From positions 145,989 to 209,988 of the forward strand of contig NZ_JABAHY010000004.1 in NCBI RefSeq assembly GCF_012641515.1: 64,000 nt of DNA, written 5' to 3'. A program made the position numbers and the translations under genes. The notes beneath the pieces were generated by a model that saw only the letters and a program-made list of their open reading frames with translations, made no database searches and had not been told where the DNA came from. Below, piece after piece: positions 1-8,338 of the stretch (position 1 is the first letter of the stretch; each line of letters opens with the position of its first letter). This stretch comes from Nesterenkonia sedimenti. Lineage in GTDB: Bacteria > Actinomycetota > Actinomycetes > Actinomycetales > Micrococcaceae.

Positions 1-1
1 A

Positions 2-814
2 TTCGATGATTACCGGGCGGGGGATCCCATTCCGGAGCTGGACTTCGAGAGGCTCTACCCCATGCTGGGCCCCATCATGGTCGAAGGGGCCGAGCCCGGT
101 GATGTGCTGGAACTGGAGCTGCTGGAGTATGAATCCCATGGCTGGGGCTGGACCGCGACCCTGCCCGGAATGGGACTTCTGGCTGAGGAGTTCGCCGATC
201 CCCACCTGCATATCTGGGACTTCAAGGGCAGCTCCGCTGCGGACTTCAAAGGTGTGGCTTCAGTGCCGGTGCGTCCCTTCCTCGGGGTCCTGGCCAGCAC
301 TCCCGACACCGATGAGCCCCAGGGTGTGATCCCGCCGGGGCATTTCGGCGGCAATATCGACTGCCGGGACCTCATCGCCGGAACCAAAGTCTTCCTTCCG
401 GTCCAGACCCCGGGTGCTCGGCTGATGCTCTCTGATCCACATGCGGCCCAGGGTGATGGTGAAGTCTGTGTCTCTGCCATTGAGGCTCCGCTGGGCGGGC
501 GGATGAAGGTGACCCTGCATAAGGGTTGGTCTATCCCTGCCCCGCAGTTCCAGACCCCCGGTCCGCTGCGTAGCGGGATCGAGGATAAGGGTTACTACGC
601 CACCATGGGTGTGGGGCCTGATTTGATGGGCGCGGCGAAAGATGCCGTGCGCTACATGATCGACCATATGAGCAGGCGCTACGGTCTGGATCCCCTGGAT
701 GCCTATGTTCTCTCCAGTGTGGCAGTGGATCTGAAGATCAGTGAGGTCGTCGACGCCCCCAACTGGGTGGTCAGCGCCTATCTGCCCCTGTCGATTATGA
801 ACGAGGAGCGTTGA
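2..814 (+). CDS. Acetamidase/formamidase family protein, 5' end outside the window
   Basis: The frame is open from base 2, so the gene starts before the window and only about 270 C-terminal residues are seen. The family (FmdA/AmdA) hydrolyses formamide or short amides to ammonia and the acid in the cytoplasm. The typical stretch VEGAEPGDVLELEL is present, followed by PGHFGGNIDCRDL and a long AxxGDGEVC-like segment (AQGDGEVCVSAIE), all hallmarks of the family. The ATG at 62 is internal to the conserved fold and is not the true start. It ends 28 bases before the convergent surface-protein gene. The substrate cannot be told from sequence. Confidence 0.85.
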   Translation, partial: FDDYRAGDPIPELDFERLYPMLGPIMVEGAEPGDVLELELLEYESHGWGWTATLPGMGLLAEEFADPHLHIWDFKGSSAADFKGVASVPVRPFLGVLASTPDTDEPQGVIPPGHFGGNIDCRDLIAGTKVFLPVQTPGARLMLSDPHAAQGDGEVCVSAIEAPLGGRMKVTLHKGWSIPAPQFQTPGPLRSGIEDKGYYATMGVGPDLMGAAKDAVRYMIDHMSRRYGLDPLDAYVLSSVAVDLKISEVVDAPNWVVSAYLPLSIMNEER

Positions 815-841
815 GGATCAGCTGAGCCTGCCGCCGAGGGC

Positions 842-2065
842 TCAGTCCTCGGTGGCGCGGCGGAGGCCGACGAGATAGGCGATACCGGCAGCGATCAGGG
901 CACCGCCGACAATTGCCAGAACGACCACCCAGCCGTTGAGCCCATTGCCGTCACCTTCACCCTCTGCGGTGGCATCGGTCTCTGCGGGGTCTTCACCCTC
1001 GGAACCCTCAGGCTCTGAGGTGGCCTCTTCGGTGGCGTCGTCGTCGTTGTCTTCCTCTGAGTCCTCTTCAGAGGTCTGGCCTTCCTCGGGACCCGGGACA
1101 TCATCGGGGATGGGCCAGATGTTTCGGTCCGAATACCCGGCCTCACTCTCATGGACCCCGGGATCTCCAGGTTCCAGGGACTCACCGTTCAGGCTCAGCG
1201 CGAAGGGCGTCCAACCGAGGACATTGTCCTCCTCATCGGTGGCCACCAGACCGTAAATGCCGCTGTAGTCCACATCTTCGCTGGCCACCAGAGTGTTCCA
1301 GCGTGGGCTCTCAGCACTGGCGCCCGTACCGTCAGTCAGCAGCTCGGCCGGCAGGAAGACTGCCTCCTCGCCTCCGGGAGGCAGCAGCCAGAGATCAGCC
1401 TCAGCTGCCTCGGCCTGCAGTTCCACGGTGAACTCCTGGTCCAGCGGGATAGTGGGCTCATCCTCGAAGATGCTGATCAGGCCGTAGGTCTCCTCGGTTA
1501 GGGACTCCAGGGTCGGGGCCTGGCTGGAGGGATCAGAGTTCTCCCCATTGGAGGGAACCGGCCAGAGCTCCTCGGCCTCGCTGCCATCGAATTCACGGTC
1601 ATCGCCTTCTACCATCACGGGGTAGGGGGTCCAGGTGATGATCTCCCCGCTGGTGCCGTCCACGGCGGTGAAGGCATACCAGTCGGAGCCTTCGAAGTCA
1701 TCGCTGGAGAGCAGGACCTCGATCAGTTCGACTTCCTGCTCGGGATAGGTCGGGGAACCGGGATTCTGATAAGTATCGGACTCCGTCTCTCCGGAGCCGA
1801 TGAGGATATCGTCCCCCTCAGCGGAGAGCGCCCAGATCTCCACGGTCTCGGGGATATCGAAGTTCTCCGAGGCCAGCATCAGGTCAAACTCGGTATCTAC
1901 CGGGAAGATGCCTTCACCCTCACCCAGGGAGAGGCCACCGTAGGTGTCCTCTGACAGTTCATCCTGTTGGGGTGCGGCATAGGCCGCGGGGCCGGTTGCC
2001 AGCACCAGTGCACTCACTGCGCCCAGGGACGTGACCGTACGGAGTAACCTCACGGTGCTAGTCAT
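842..2065 (-). CDS. Acidic secreted membrane-anchored protein with a duplicated unknown domain
   Basis: A 407-residue protein with a signal peptide (residues 1 to about 31, cleaved near AAYA-AP), two similar segments of about 130 residues, an Asp/Glu-rich stalk (about 325-370) and one C-terminal membrane helix followed by a short basic tail (LRRATED). The first segment starts LSEDTYGGLSL and ends TWTPYPVMVEG...LWPVP; the second starts LTEETYGLISI and ends GWTPFALSLNG...IWPIP. No LPxTG or LAxTG motif precedes the helix, so it is probably held by the membrane. An AAAGGAG ribosome site lies before the ATG. I recognise no known domain; a role in surface binding is only a guess. Confidence 0.75.
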   Translation of the reverse strand: MTSTVRLLRTVTSLGAVSALVLATGPAAYAAPQQDELSEDTYGGLSLGEGEGIFPVDTEFDLMLASENFDIPETVEIWALSAEGDDILIGSGETESDTYQNPGSPTYPEQEVELIEVLLSSDDFEGSDWYAFTAVDGTSGEIITWTPYPVMVEGDDREFDGSEAEELWPVPSNGENSDPSSQAPTLESLTEETYGLISIFEDEPTIPLDQEFTVELQAEAAEADLWLLPPGGEEAVFLPAELLTDGTGASAESPRWNTLVASEDVDYSGIYGLVATDEEDNVLGWTPFALSLNGESLEPGDPGVHESEAGYSDRNIWPIPDDVPGPEEGQTSEEDSEEDNDDDATEEATSEPEGSEGEDPAETDATAEGEGDGNGLNGWVVVLAIVGGALIAAGIAYLVGLRRATED

Positions 2066-2291
2066 GGTGAAACAGCTCCTTTGAAATGTCAGTTCTTCAG
2101 AGACTATCTACACTCATCTGGACAAACAGTGAGCGCACTGGTGATGCTGGCTGAGAGTTCCCTAGGACACAGTGGAGCCCGGCTCCTGGTCCTCACAGAC
2201 GTAACCATAGGTGGGGTCTTCACAGAGGATAGCGATGGCAGTTCCCTCCTCCCCATTGGCAACTAGCTCCCATTAAGCCCCTGAAGTGCAG

Positions 2292-2333
2292 AAGTTTCCC
2301 CGTTCGGCGGCATGATGCGGAACAGGGGAACTT
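2292..2333. terminator. Imperfect hairpin between the surface protein gene and the GDPD remnant
   Basis: The arms AAGTTTCCCCGTTC and GAACAGGGGAACTT pair over about 13 bases with two one-base bulges around a 14-base loop. It lies just downstream of the GDPD pseudogene read on the minus strand, so it may be that gene's terminator. The rest of 2066-2362 shows no gene. Confidence 0.35.
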
Positions 2334-2362
2334 TGCGTGCGTGAACGCTCCGTGCGTATCAG

Positions 2363-3216
2363 CTATTCGCTCGCTGCGTCCCTCTTGCGGTGGGAACGGT
2401 AGAGAACCAGGCCGCCGAGCCAGGGGGATGCCCCGGGCTCGCCGATCTGCAGGAAGTCGTGATTGGTCAGGGCAACCCACGGCAGATCCGGATTCAGCTC
2501 GGCCACCACCTGCAGGGCGCCCCAGTCGAAACTCTGAATCGTGGACTGCTCGACCATGCCATGTTTCTCGATCTCCGAGACAACAGCCGGCACGAAGACA
2601 TCCCGGGGCTGGGTCTCCTAGGGAGCTCCGGCCTCTACCTTGGTCTCGATATTCAGCGTCACATCGTAGGCCTCATGCTCATGGATGAGTTCAAAGACCT
2701 CATGCAGTTCGATGATGGGCTGCGGGTGGACCTCCTGATCGGGCCAATTCTGGTGTGCTTGGTAATTGCACTCCAGAGTCTGGACCTGTTCCAGGGTGAG
2801 GTCGGCAATGTATTGATCGACATAGGGGAAGTCTGGGTCCCCTTCGAATGCCGGCTCGGTGTCACGGCAGAGGTGGTCGAAGATCTGCCGGTCGTGCCAG
2901 ACCAGAACGGCGCCATCGGCTGTGACATGGGTGTCCAGCTCCAGGGTTGTCACGCCCATCTCCAGGGCATTGGCAAAGGCCTCCGGAGTGCTCTCCGAGA
3001 TCAGCGCCAACCCACCCCGGTGGGCCTGCAGGTCGAATGTCCCTGCAGGCCCACCGGGGTGACATCGTAGGCCGGGACCTCGAAACCACACTCCGGCTGA
3101 TCCGGTTCCTCAGTCTCGGTGGCCAGGGCAGCCGAGGGGCCGGCCACCCCCAGTGCGGCGGCCAGACCCGTGGAGAGCAGTCCGCGTGGGGTCACCAGGT
3201 CACGATGCATGGTCAT
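2363..3216 (-). pseudogene. Broken secreted glycerophosphodiester phosphodiesterase
   Basis: Three reading frames on the minus strand together make a GDPD-family enzyme, which would cleave glycerophosphodiesters outside the membrane. The first part (about 3216-3060) gives a signal peptide and CGFEVPAYDV. The second (about 3037-2621) gives FDLQAHRGG, ELDTHVTADGAVLVWHD and LNIETKVEAGAP, the normal catalytic core. A TAG at 2618-2620 then stops it in the same frame as the next part, which reads TQPRDVFVPAVVSEIEKHG through FDWGALQVV to GEPGASPWLGGL. After that the usual C-terminal residues are missing and an unrelated tail leads to a stop at 2363. The first break is a frameshift at the inverted repeat. 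The start is the ATG at 3216, just after the stop of the nucleotidase gene, so the two were probably one operon. Confidence 0.85.
3013..3061. repeat. Perfect 20-bp inverted repeat inside the GDPD remnant
   Basis: Bases 3013-3032 and 3042-3061 are exact reverse complements around a 9-base loop. The arm at 3013-3032 encodes, on the minus strand, the conserved LQAHRGG of the GDPD active site. The other arm looks like an inverted copy of it. Removing about 20 bases (near 3039-3058) restores one frame reading YDVTFDLQAHRGG, so the repeat is the likely cause of the frameshift. Confidence 0.9.
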
Positions 3217-3226
3217 CACCTGTGCC

Positions 3227-6200
3227 TCAGCCGATGTTCTCTGCACGCTGGCGAGAGGCCCGCAGCACCAGGGCGCCGAGGCCGACCAGGACTAGGGCAG
3301 CCAGCAGGATCCAGCCGATGGTGGCACCGGTGGCGGCCAGGCCGTCCTCGTCAGTTCCCGAGGTTCCTGCGGGATCGGTGTCATCCTCATCGTCATCGTC
3401 AGCACCGGGTGAACCGGCATCAGCCGGCAGCACCGTCAGCTCCGCGGAGCCCTCACCGGAGGTGCCGGTGACCGTGAGCTCATACTCGCCGGGTTCAGTT
3501 TCAGCCGGGATGGTGACCTCTGCAGTCAGCGCCCCGTCGTCGTCGGTGGTGAACTCGCCCAGGGTGGGATTGAGCTCGACGACGACGTCTTCTTCAGCGC
3601 CGAACCCGGAGGCTGTGACGGTGACATCCTCACCGGCTTCGACTTCCTGGGGGTCCACGCTCACTGAGATGCCGGTGGGATCCTCGTCATCGTCGTCGCC
3701 CGGGGGAGGGAACTCACTGTCGGCGAAGACGATATCGGCCACGATGGGATCGTGGTCAGAGGAACGCCACTGGTCCAGGCGGAAGATATCGCTGGCGGTG
3801 TAGTTGTGGCGGGAGTACTCCAGGGCAATCGGCTCCACTGCGTTGATCTGCCAGATCTCGGTCTGGGCCACCGTTTCAGTTGCGGCCGGGGAGGAGATCA
3901 GGTGGTCCAGGGAGCCGACCTCGGCCTGGAACATGTAGCTGAAGTCCCCGGTGGCAGCCGAGAGGTTGGTGTAGTCCTGATCGAAGAAGACCTGCAGGGG
4001 GTCCTCATTCTCATAGGAGTTGAAGTCGCCCATGAGGTGGACGTTCTCGGTGCCGGTCTCCTCGACCAGGGCATCGGCGAATGCCTGCAGACCCTGGGCC
4101 TGGTAGACCCGGTCATAGTTCCAGGGTGACTGGCCATCGCCCTGGTCGGCATTGGGGTCATCGTCCTCAACACCGGAGGCGCCCTTGGACTTGAAGTGGT
4201 TCACGATGGCGATGAACCGGTCCTCCTCTGTACCGTCTACCGGCTGAAACTCCACAGCGAAGGGTTCGCGGGCATTGGAGTAGATATCCGCCAGCTCGCG
4301 GTCAAGGGACTCGAAGTGCTCGGGGTTCAGCTCAGAGACACCCTCATCGAAGAGGATCCAGCTGTCGACCACTTCGAGGGCCTCAGGCTTGTAGATGTAA
4401 CCGTTGCGGATGACATCCTCATTCTCCAGATCAGGCACGGCCGCCGGTTCGGAGACATAGTCCCAGGCCTCGTAGCCGAGGTCCTCGTTCAGGGCCTCGA
4501 CCAGGCGGGCGTGAGCGTAGTCGCGGTCGCCCTCAGGGTGGAAGTGACCGGAGTTCTCCACCTCCTGCAGGGCCACCATATCGGCGTCCATATTGTTGAT
4601 CGCCTCGACGATCTTGGCCTGCTGACGCTCGAAGGCTTCCTCACTCCATGCCCCGCGCACATCGCACCAGTCAGCGGTTGTGGGGTTGCCCTCACGGTCG
4701 GGGTAGTACTCGCAACCTTCCTCGTCCTCACCGAGGTGGACGAAGTAGTTCAGAACGTTGAACCCGGCGATCCGGAGGTCCCCGGCGCGATCAGCGGGTG
4801 TTTCGTTGCCGATCCGGGTGTTCTCGAAGCTGGCCGGTGTGGCCTCGTCCTCGGGGCCGTCGAGCCGGCTGGTGGGCTGCAGACGGTACTCGCCGAAGTC
4901 ATAGTCGACGATCACCGGCTGTTCGAACTCCACAGCAGCGCCGACGCGCACGGGGTCATCTGCGGTGATGTAGGGCAGTTCGAGGTCGCTGCCGTCGAGA
5001 TCATCGCTGGCGCCGTCGTCGAGGTAGAAGAGGCGCTCGCGGTTCTCGGCCTCCAGCTCATTGGCGGGCTCACCGGGGTCCACCACGGAGGTGGGATTGA
5101 ACAGCGGGTCCTCACCGGCCACGATGCCGATCTCGCCGTAGCTGAGCAGATCGTAGTGGTCGGTGACGGTGTAGTCGCCCTGGGGGGCGATCAGCATGCC
5201 CATCAGGGAGTCGCGATCCTCGGGGTTCTCCGGGAACTCGATCTCGGCCGGCTCAACCGGGGCGAAATCCTCATCCTCGAGCAGGGTGAGCTCGTGGTGC
5301 TCTGCGGGGTCCTCGCCCTCCTCATCGGCGAAGAGGTTCAGCTGTTTGGATCCCTCGAAGTGGGTGGCATCACCGGTGATCTCGACGTAGTCGCCGATCT
5401 CCACCTCAGCCTCGCCGGGCTCTTCACCGACGAACTCGGGGGCGTAGACGAAGATCGCATCGGAGACATCATGCTCATCGAGGTCCAGCTCCCCGCCGGT
5501 GCCTTCGGTCTGGATGTAGAAACCGCCGAAGCTGCGTTCGGTGGGGTAGACCGCGGTGACCACACCGCGGGTGGTCACACGGATCTCACCCTCGTCCTCG
5601 TGGTCCTCCAGCAGAGCGTTGAGCTCGCTGATCTCATACTCATCGGCCTCGTCCGCCTCATCCTCGATCGGAACGGAGAGGGTGACCTCGGTACCGGTGA
5701 CCGGCTCACTGAGCACCAGGGGAAGCTCGCCGTCCTCGCCGGTCTCCTCAGGGATCTCCAGGCGGATCTCGGCCTGGCCACGCTCATCGGACTCATCGGT
5801 CCAGGCGGTGTCGATGCTGAACTCTTCGCTGACCGTCTCGCCCAGTTCCACCTCAAGGGTGTCACCGACCGGCACATCCTCATGGGCCCAGGCCAGGGAG
5901 GAGACATCGATGGCGAGTTCATCGCCGGGGGAGTAGGTGGTGTCCTCATCGGTGACCCAGTGGACACCGATTCCGCCGCGCTCCAGCTCCGGCTGCAGGG
6001 TCTGCTGCTCCTCGGCGTAGTCGACGATGGCCTCGAGGTCGTTCTGGCCGGTGTCGTGCATCTCCAGAGCTTCGGGGGCGATATCCAGTCCGCCACCGCC
6101 GCCTGCCATATGGCTGTTCAGCGCGACCTCGTAGGTCTCCTCGGGGTCAACTGGTTCACCGTCGATCCAGATTCCGGTGATCCGCTCACCGGCACCGGCT

Positions 6201-7768
6201 TCTGGGTCATAGGTGTAGAAGACATTGCTGGACTGCCCGTGCCGGGAGAACCGGTCCTCATCCTCGCGCCACTGCTGCTCGAAGATGGTGTAGACCTGCT
6301 CGCCGGTGAAGCTGCCGACCATCAGGGTGTTGGCGAAGGGCTGGGCATCGCCGAGGTCGCGGATGCTGATATCACCCAGTGGGAGATCGGCGCGCAGGCC
6401 ACCGGAGTTGGTCAGCGCGAAATCAGCCTCGGGGTTGGTACGGTGGACTGCCCAGAGCTGGGCGTCGGCAACCAGTTCACCGAGGGTGGAGGCTGCAGCG
6501 CGGTTATCGCTCTCCCCGGATTCCACATAGGCCCGGGCGAAGGGGACTTCACCCGCCACGCTGGCGACTACCTCGGCACCGAGTTCCTCGGCGACCTCAA
6601 CTGCATCGGCCACGATGGCGTCCACCTCGGGGTGGGAATCGCAGGCCAGCTCCTCGCTGCTGAGATCCACCAGCCGGGCAGAGGAGTCCACGAGCTCACC
6701 GGAGCCGGTGTCGAAGGAGAGCTCCAGGTGAGAGAGGTACTCCCCGTATTCACCACCCTGGGCGACCCAGAGGGCACCTTCCTGCTCCACATAGGCCTGG
6801 TGGGTGTGCCCGGAGAAGACTACATCGATGGCCGGATGCGCGTTCTCTACGAGGTCAGCGAAGCCGGTTCCCCCGTAGCCCTCATGGACCAGAACGGCGA
6901 CGACGTCGGCGCCCTCCTCTTCCACAAGGTGTTCGGCGTAGTAATTGGCCTCCTCGGATAGGGCGGTCCACTCAATATGGTCGATGCCGTCAGGGCTGAC
7001 CAGCCGCGGCATATCCATTGTGTTCAGCCCGATGAAACCGACTGCGACGCCGTCGACCTCATGGATCTCATAGGGCTCGTAGAGGTGCTCGCCGGTGTCC
7101 ACATGGCGGGCGTTAGCGCCCAGCCAGGTGAAGTCTGAGAGTGGGATGACCCGGTCGTCGAAGTCATCGGCGCCCTGATCGAATTCGTGGTTGCCCAGGC
7201 TGGTGACATCCAGGCCCATGGCGTTGAGCGCCTCGATGGAGGGCTCGTCCTGCTGGATGAAGCTGGTGAAGGTCGACGCGCCGATATGGTCGCCGGAACC
7301 GGTGAACAGGGTGTTGGGGTTCTGCTCGCGGTAGGCATCGACAGTGCAGGCGATGGCGGAGGCGGATTCCTCTAGCCGTCCGTGGAAGTCGTTGGTGTTG
7401 AGGATCTGCAGATCGACGACCTCGCCGTCAGCCTCAGTCTCTTCGGTGACCTCCGAGTCCTCTTCAGTGGGAGCCTCGTCCTCTTCAGCTTCGTCGGTGT
7501 CGCCTTCGTCCTCGGAGGTGTCCTCCTCACCGGTTTCCTCTTCGGAGGTTTCGTCCTCCTCTGAGGTGAGCTCGTCCTCGTCGTCGCCGGCTTCGTCCTC
7601 GGCGATTTCGGTGGGGTCTGCTTCCTCTGTGGGCTCAGCCTCGGTATCGGCCCAGGCGGCGGGGGAGATGCCGATCAGGGCCAGAGCGAGACCTCCGGCA
7701 GTGATGGCTTTGGCGAGTTTCGGTGCCCTGAGCTGGTCGGGCACAGGGACGTGGTCGTCACGAGTCAT
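3227..7768 (-). CDS. Cell-wall 5'-nucleotidase fused to an extracellular nuclease
   Basis: A 1513-residue surface enzyme. In order: signal peptide (1 to about 40), an Asp/Glu-rich stretch (about 41-118), a calcineurin-type phosphoesterase with NTNDFHG (124-130), GNHEFDQG and SGHTHQ, the 5'-nucleotidase C-terminal domain, an acidic linker and OB-like segment (about 720-830), an endonuclease/exonuclease/phosphatase domain (about 1000-1370) with ALQEVEN, MGDFNSYENEDPL and SDHDPIVADI, an Ig-like domain (about 1395-1460), then LAATG, a membrane helix and a positive tail. The LAxTG motif is the class E sortase signal of actinobacteria. Known relatives are UshA and ExeM/NucH. Together the domains could degrade extracellular DNA to nucleosides and phosphate, fitting the neighbouring GDPD. 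The high acid content suggests salt tolerance (inference). Confidence 0.88.
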   Translation of the reverse strand: MTRDDHVPVPDQLRAPKLAKAITAGGLALALIGISPAAWADTEAEPTEEADPTEIAEDEAGDDEDELTSEEDETSEEETGEEDTSEDEGDTDEAEEDEAPTEEDSEVTEETEADGEVVDLQILNTNDFHGRLEESASAIACTVDAYREQNPNTLFTGSGDHIGASTFTSFIQQDEPSIEALNAMGLDVTSLGNHEFDQGADDFDDRVIPLSDFTWLGANARHVDTGEHLYEPYEIHEVDGVAVGFIGLNTMDMPRLVSPDGIDHIEWTALSEEANYYAEHLVEEEGADVVAVLVHEGYGGTGFADLVENAHPAIDVVFSGHTHQAYVEQEGALWVAQGGEYGEYLSHLELSFDTGSGELVDSSARLVDLSSEELACDSHPEVDAIVADAVEVAEELGAEVVASVAGEVPFARAYVESGESDNRAAASTLGELVADAQLWAVHRTNPEADFALTNSGGLRADLPLGDISIRDLGDAQPFANTLMVGSFTGEQVYTIFEQQWREDEDRFSRHGQSSNVFYTYDPEAGAGERITGIWIDGEPVDPEETYEVALNSHMAGGGGGLDIAPEALEMHDTGQNDLEAIVDYAEEQQTLQPELERGGIGVHWVTDEDTTYSPGDELAIDVSSLAWAHEDVPVGDTLEVELGETVSEEFSIDTAWTDESDERGQAEIRLEIPEETGEDGELPLVLSEPVTGTEVTLSVPIEDEADEADEYEISELNALLEDHEDEGEIRVTTRGVVTAVYPTERSFGGFYIQTEGTGGELDLDEHDVSDAIFVYAPEFVGEEPGEAEVEIGDYVEITGDATHFEGSKQLNLFADEEGEDPAEHHELTLLEDEDFAPVEPAEIEFPENPEDRDSLMGMLIAPQGDYTVTDHYDLLSYGEIGIVAGEDPLFNPTSVVDPGEPANELEAENRERLFYLDDGASDDLDGSDLELPYITADDPVRVGAAVEFEQPVIVDYDFGEYRLQPTSRLDGPEDEATPASFENTRIGNETPADRAGDLRIAGFNVLNYFVHLGEDEEGCEYYPDREGNPTTADWCDVRGAWSEEAFERQQAKIVEAINNMDADMVALQEVENSGHFHPEGDRDYAHARLVEALNEDLGYEAWDYVSEPAAVPDLENEDVIRNGYIYKPEALEVVDSWILFDEGVSELNPEHFESLDRELADIYSNAREPFAVEFQPVDGTEEDRFIAIVNHFKSKGASGVEDDDPNADQGDGQSPWNYDRVYQAQGLQAFADALVEETGTENVHLMGDFNSYENEDPLQVFFDQDYTNLSAATGDFSYMFQAEVGSLDHLISSPAATETVAQTEIWQINAVEPIALEYSRHNYTASDIFRLDQWRSSDHDPIVADIVFADSEFPPPGDDDDEDPTGISVSVDPQEVEAGEDVTVTASGFGAEEDVVVELNPTLGEFTTDDDGALTAEVTIPAETEPGEYELTVTGTSGEGSAELTVLPADAGSPGADDDDEDDTDPAGTSGTDEDGLAATGATIGWILLAALVLVGLGALVLRASRQRAENIG

Positions 7769-8030
7769 GGGGCGTTCCGGTCCTCATCTGAAGCTGCGTA
7801 CAGTGATTCCTCAGCATGCTGGCCGAAGTGGCACAGCACACGATCACCACCTTAGCCAGGTCCAGGTAAACGGGGTGCAAACACCGCTTTACAAGACCAT
7901 GGCTGCAGTCAGGGATGAGTTCAGAACGGCGGGAGAGAGGTTATCCACAGGGCCGGACGGAATGTCGGCTCAGCGCCATAGGGTAGAAGCGCCGGCCGGA
8001 TAGCCCGGCCGACATGGTTAGGAGGTAAAT

Positions 8031-8117
8031 ATGGTTGAGATCATATTTATCGCCGCCGCTCTTGTGACCATAGTCGCCGGAATGGACCAGTTCGTTTATC
8101 GGCGGCGAAAACAATAA
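8031..8117 (+). CDS. Small single-helix membrane peptide, 28 residues
   Basis: An ATG preceded by a strong TAGGAGG ribosome site (8020-8026) opens a 28-codon frame. The product begins MVEIIFIAAALVTIVAG, one membrane helix, and ends with a positive tail (YRRRKQ). A GC-rich hairpin (7993-8011, arms CGGCCGG and CCGGCCG) lies in the leader, and a terminator-like hairpin follows 11 bases after the stop, so this is a self-contained transcription unit. I do not recognise the family. It could be a small membrane regulator or a toxin-like peptide; nothing in the sequence decides. Confidence 0.6.
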   Translation: MVEIIFIAAALVTIVAGMDQFVYRRRKQ

Positions 8118-8127
8118 GAGTAGCGGC

Positions 8128-8173
8128 GGCCCCGTTGGGAATGAAGGTTAGGGCCTGATCTCCCAACGGGGCC
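8128..8173. terminator. Hairpin after the 28-residue peptide gene
   Basis: A perfect 13-bp stem (GGCCCCGTTGGGA and TCCCAACGGGGCC) with a 20-base loop. The bases after it are AT-rich but not a clean T run. It separates the small gene from the convergent tRNA and may serve both strands. Confidence 0.65.
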
Positions 8174-8193
8174 ATTCGCTATTCATTATATTG

Positions 8194-8282
8194 CGGAGAC
8201 GGAGGGATTTGAACCCTCGGCAGAGAATTAACCCTGCACCACCATTCCAGGGTGGCTCCTTCGGCCGCTCGGTCACGTCTCC
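8194..8282 (-). tRNA. tRNA-Ser (anticodon GGA)
   Basis: On the minus strand the gene starts GGAGACG and ends CGTCTCC plus discriminator G, giving a 7-bp acceptor stem. The anticodon stem CCACC/GGTGG holds the loop CTGGAAT, so the anticodon is GGA, reading UCC and UCU. A long variable arm (TGCAGGG...CTCTGC), typical of serine tRNA, and a T arm with GGTTCAAAT follow. CCA is not encoded. Confidence 0.95.
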
Positions 8283-8338
8283 TGAAGGTGTCCCCTCCGG
8301 GGAGGAGGACCGATCCATCGTAGCTGAAAAATCCGCAG

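Noticed and set aside
4196-6961. A 921-codon plus-strand open frame
   Set aside because: It lies antisense to the nucleotidase/nuclease gene, has no ribosome site, and its protein is a low-complexity mirror of an acidic GC-rich coding strand.
7942-7950. An exact DnaA box (TTATCCACA)
   Set aside because: It is single and far from any dnaA, dnaN or other replication gene. One match is expected by chance in a window of this size or could be minor regulation.
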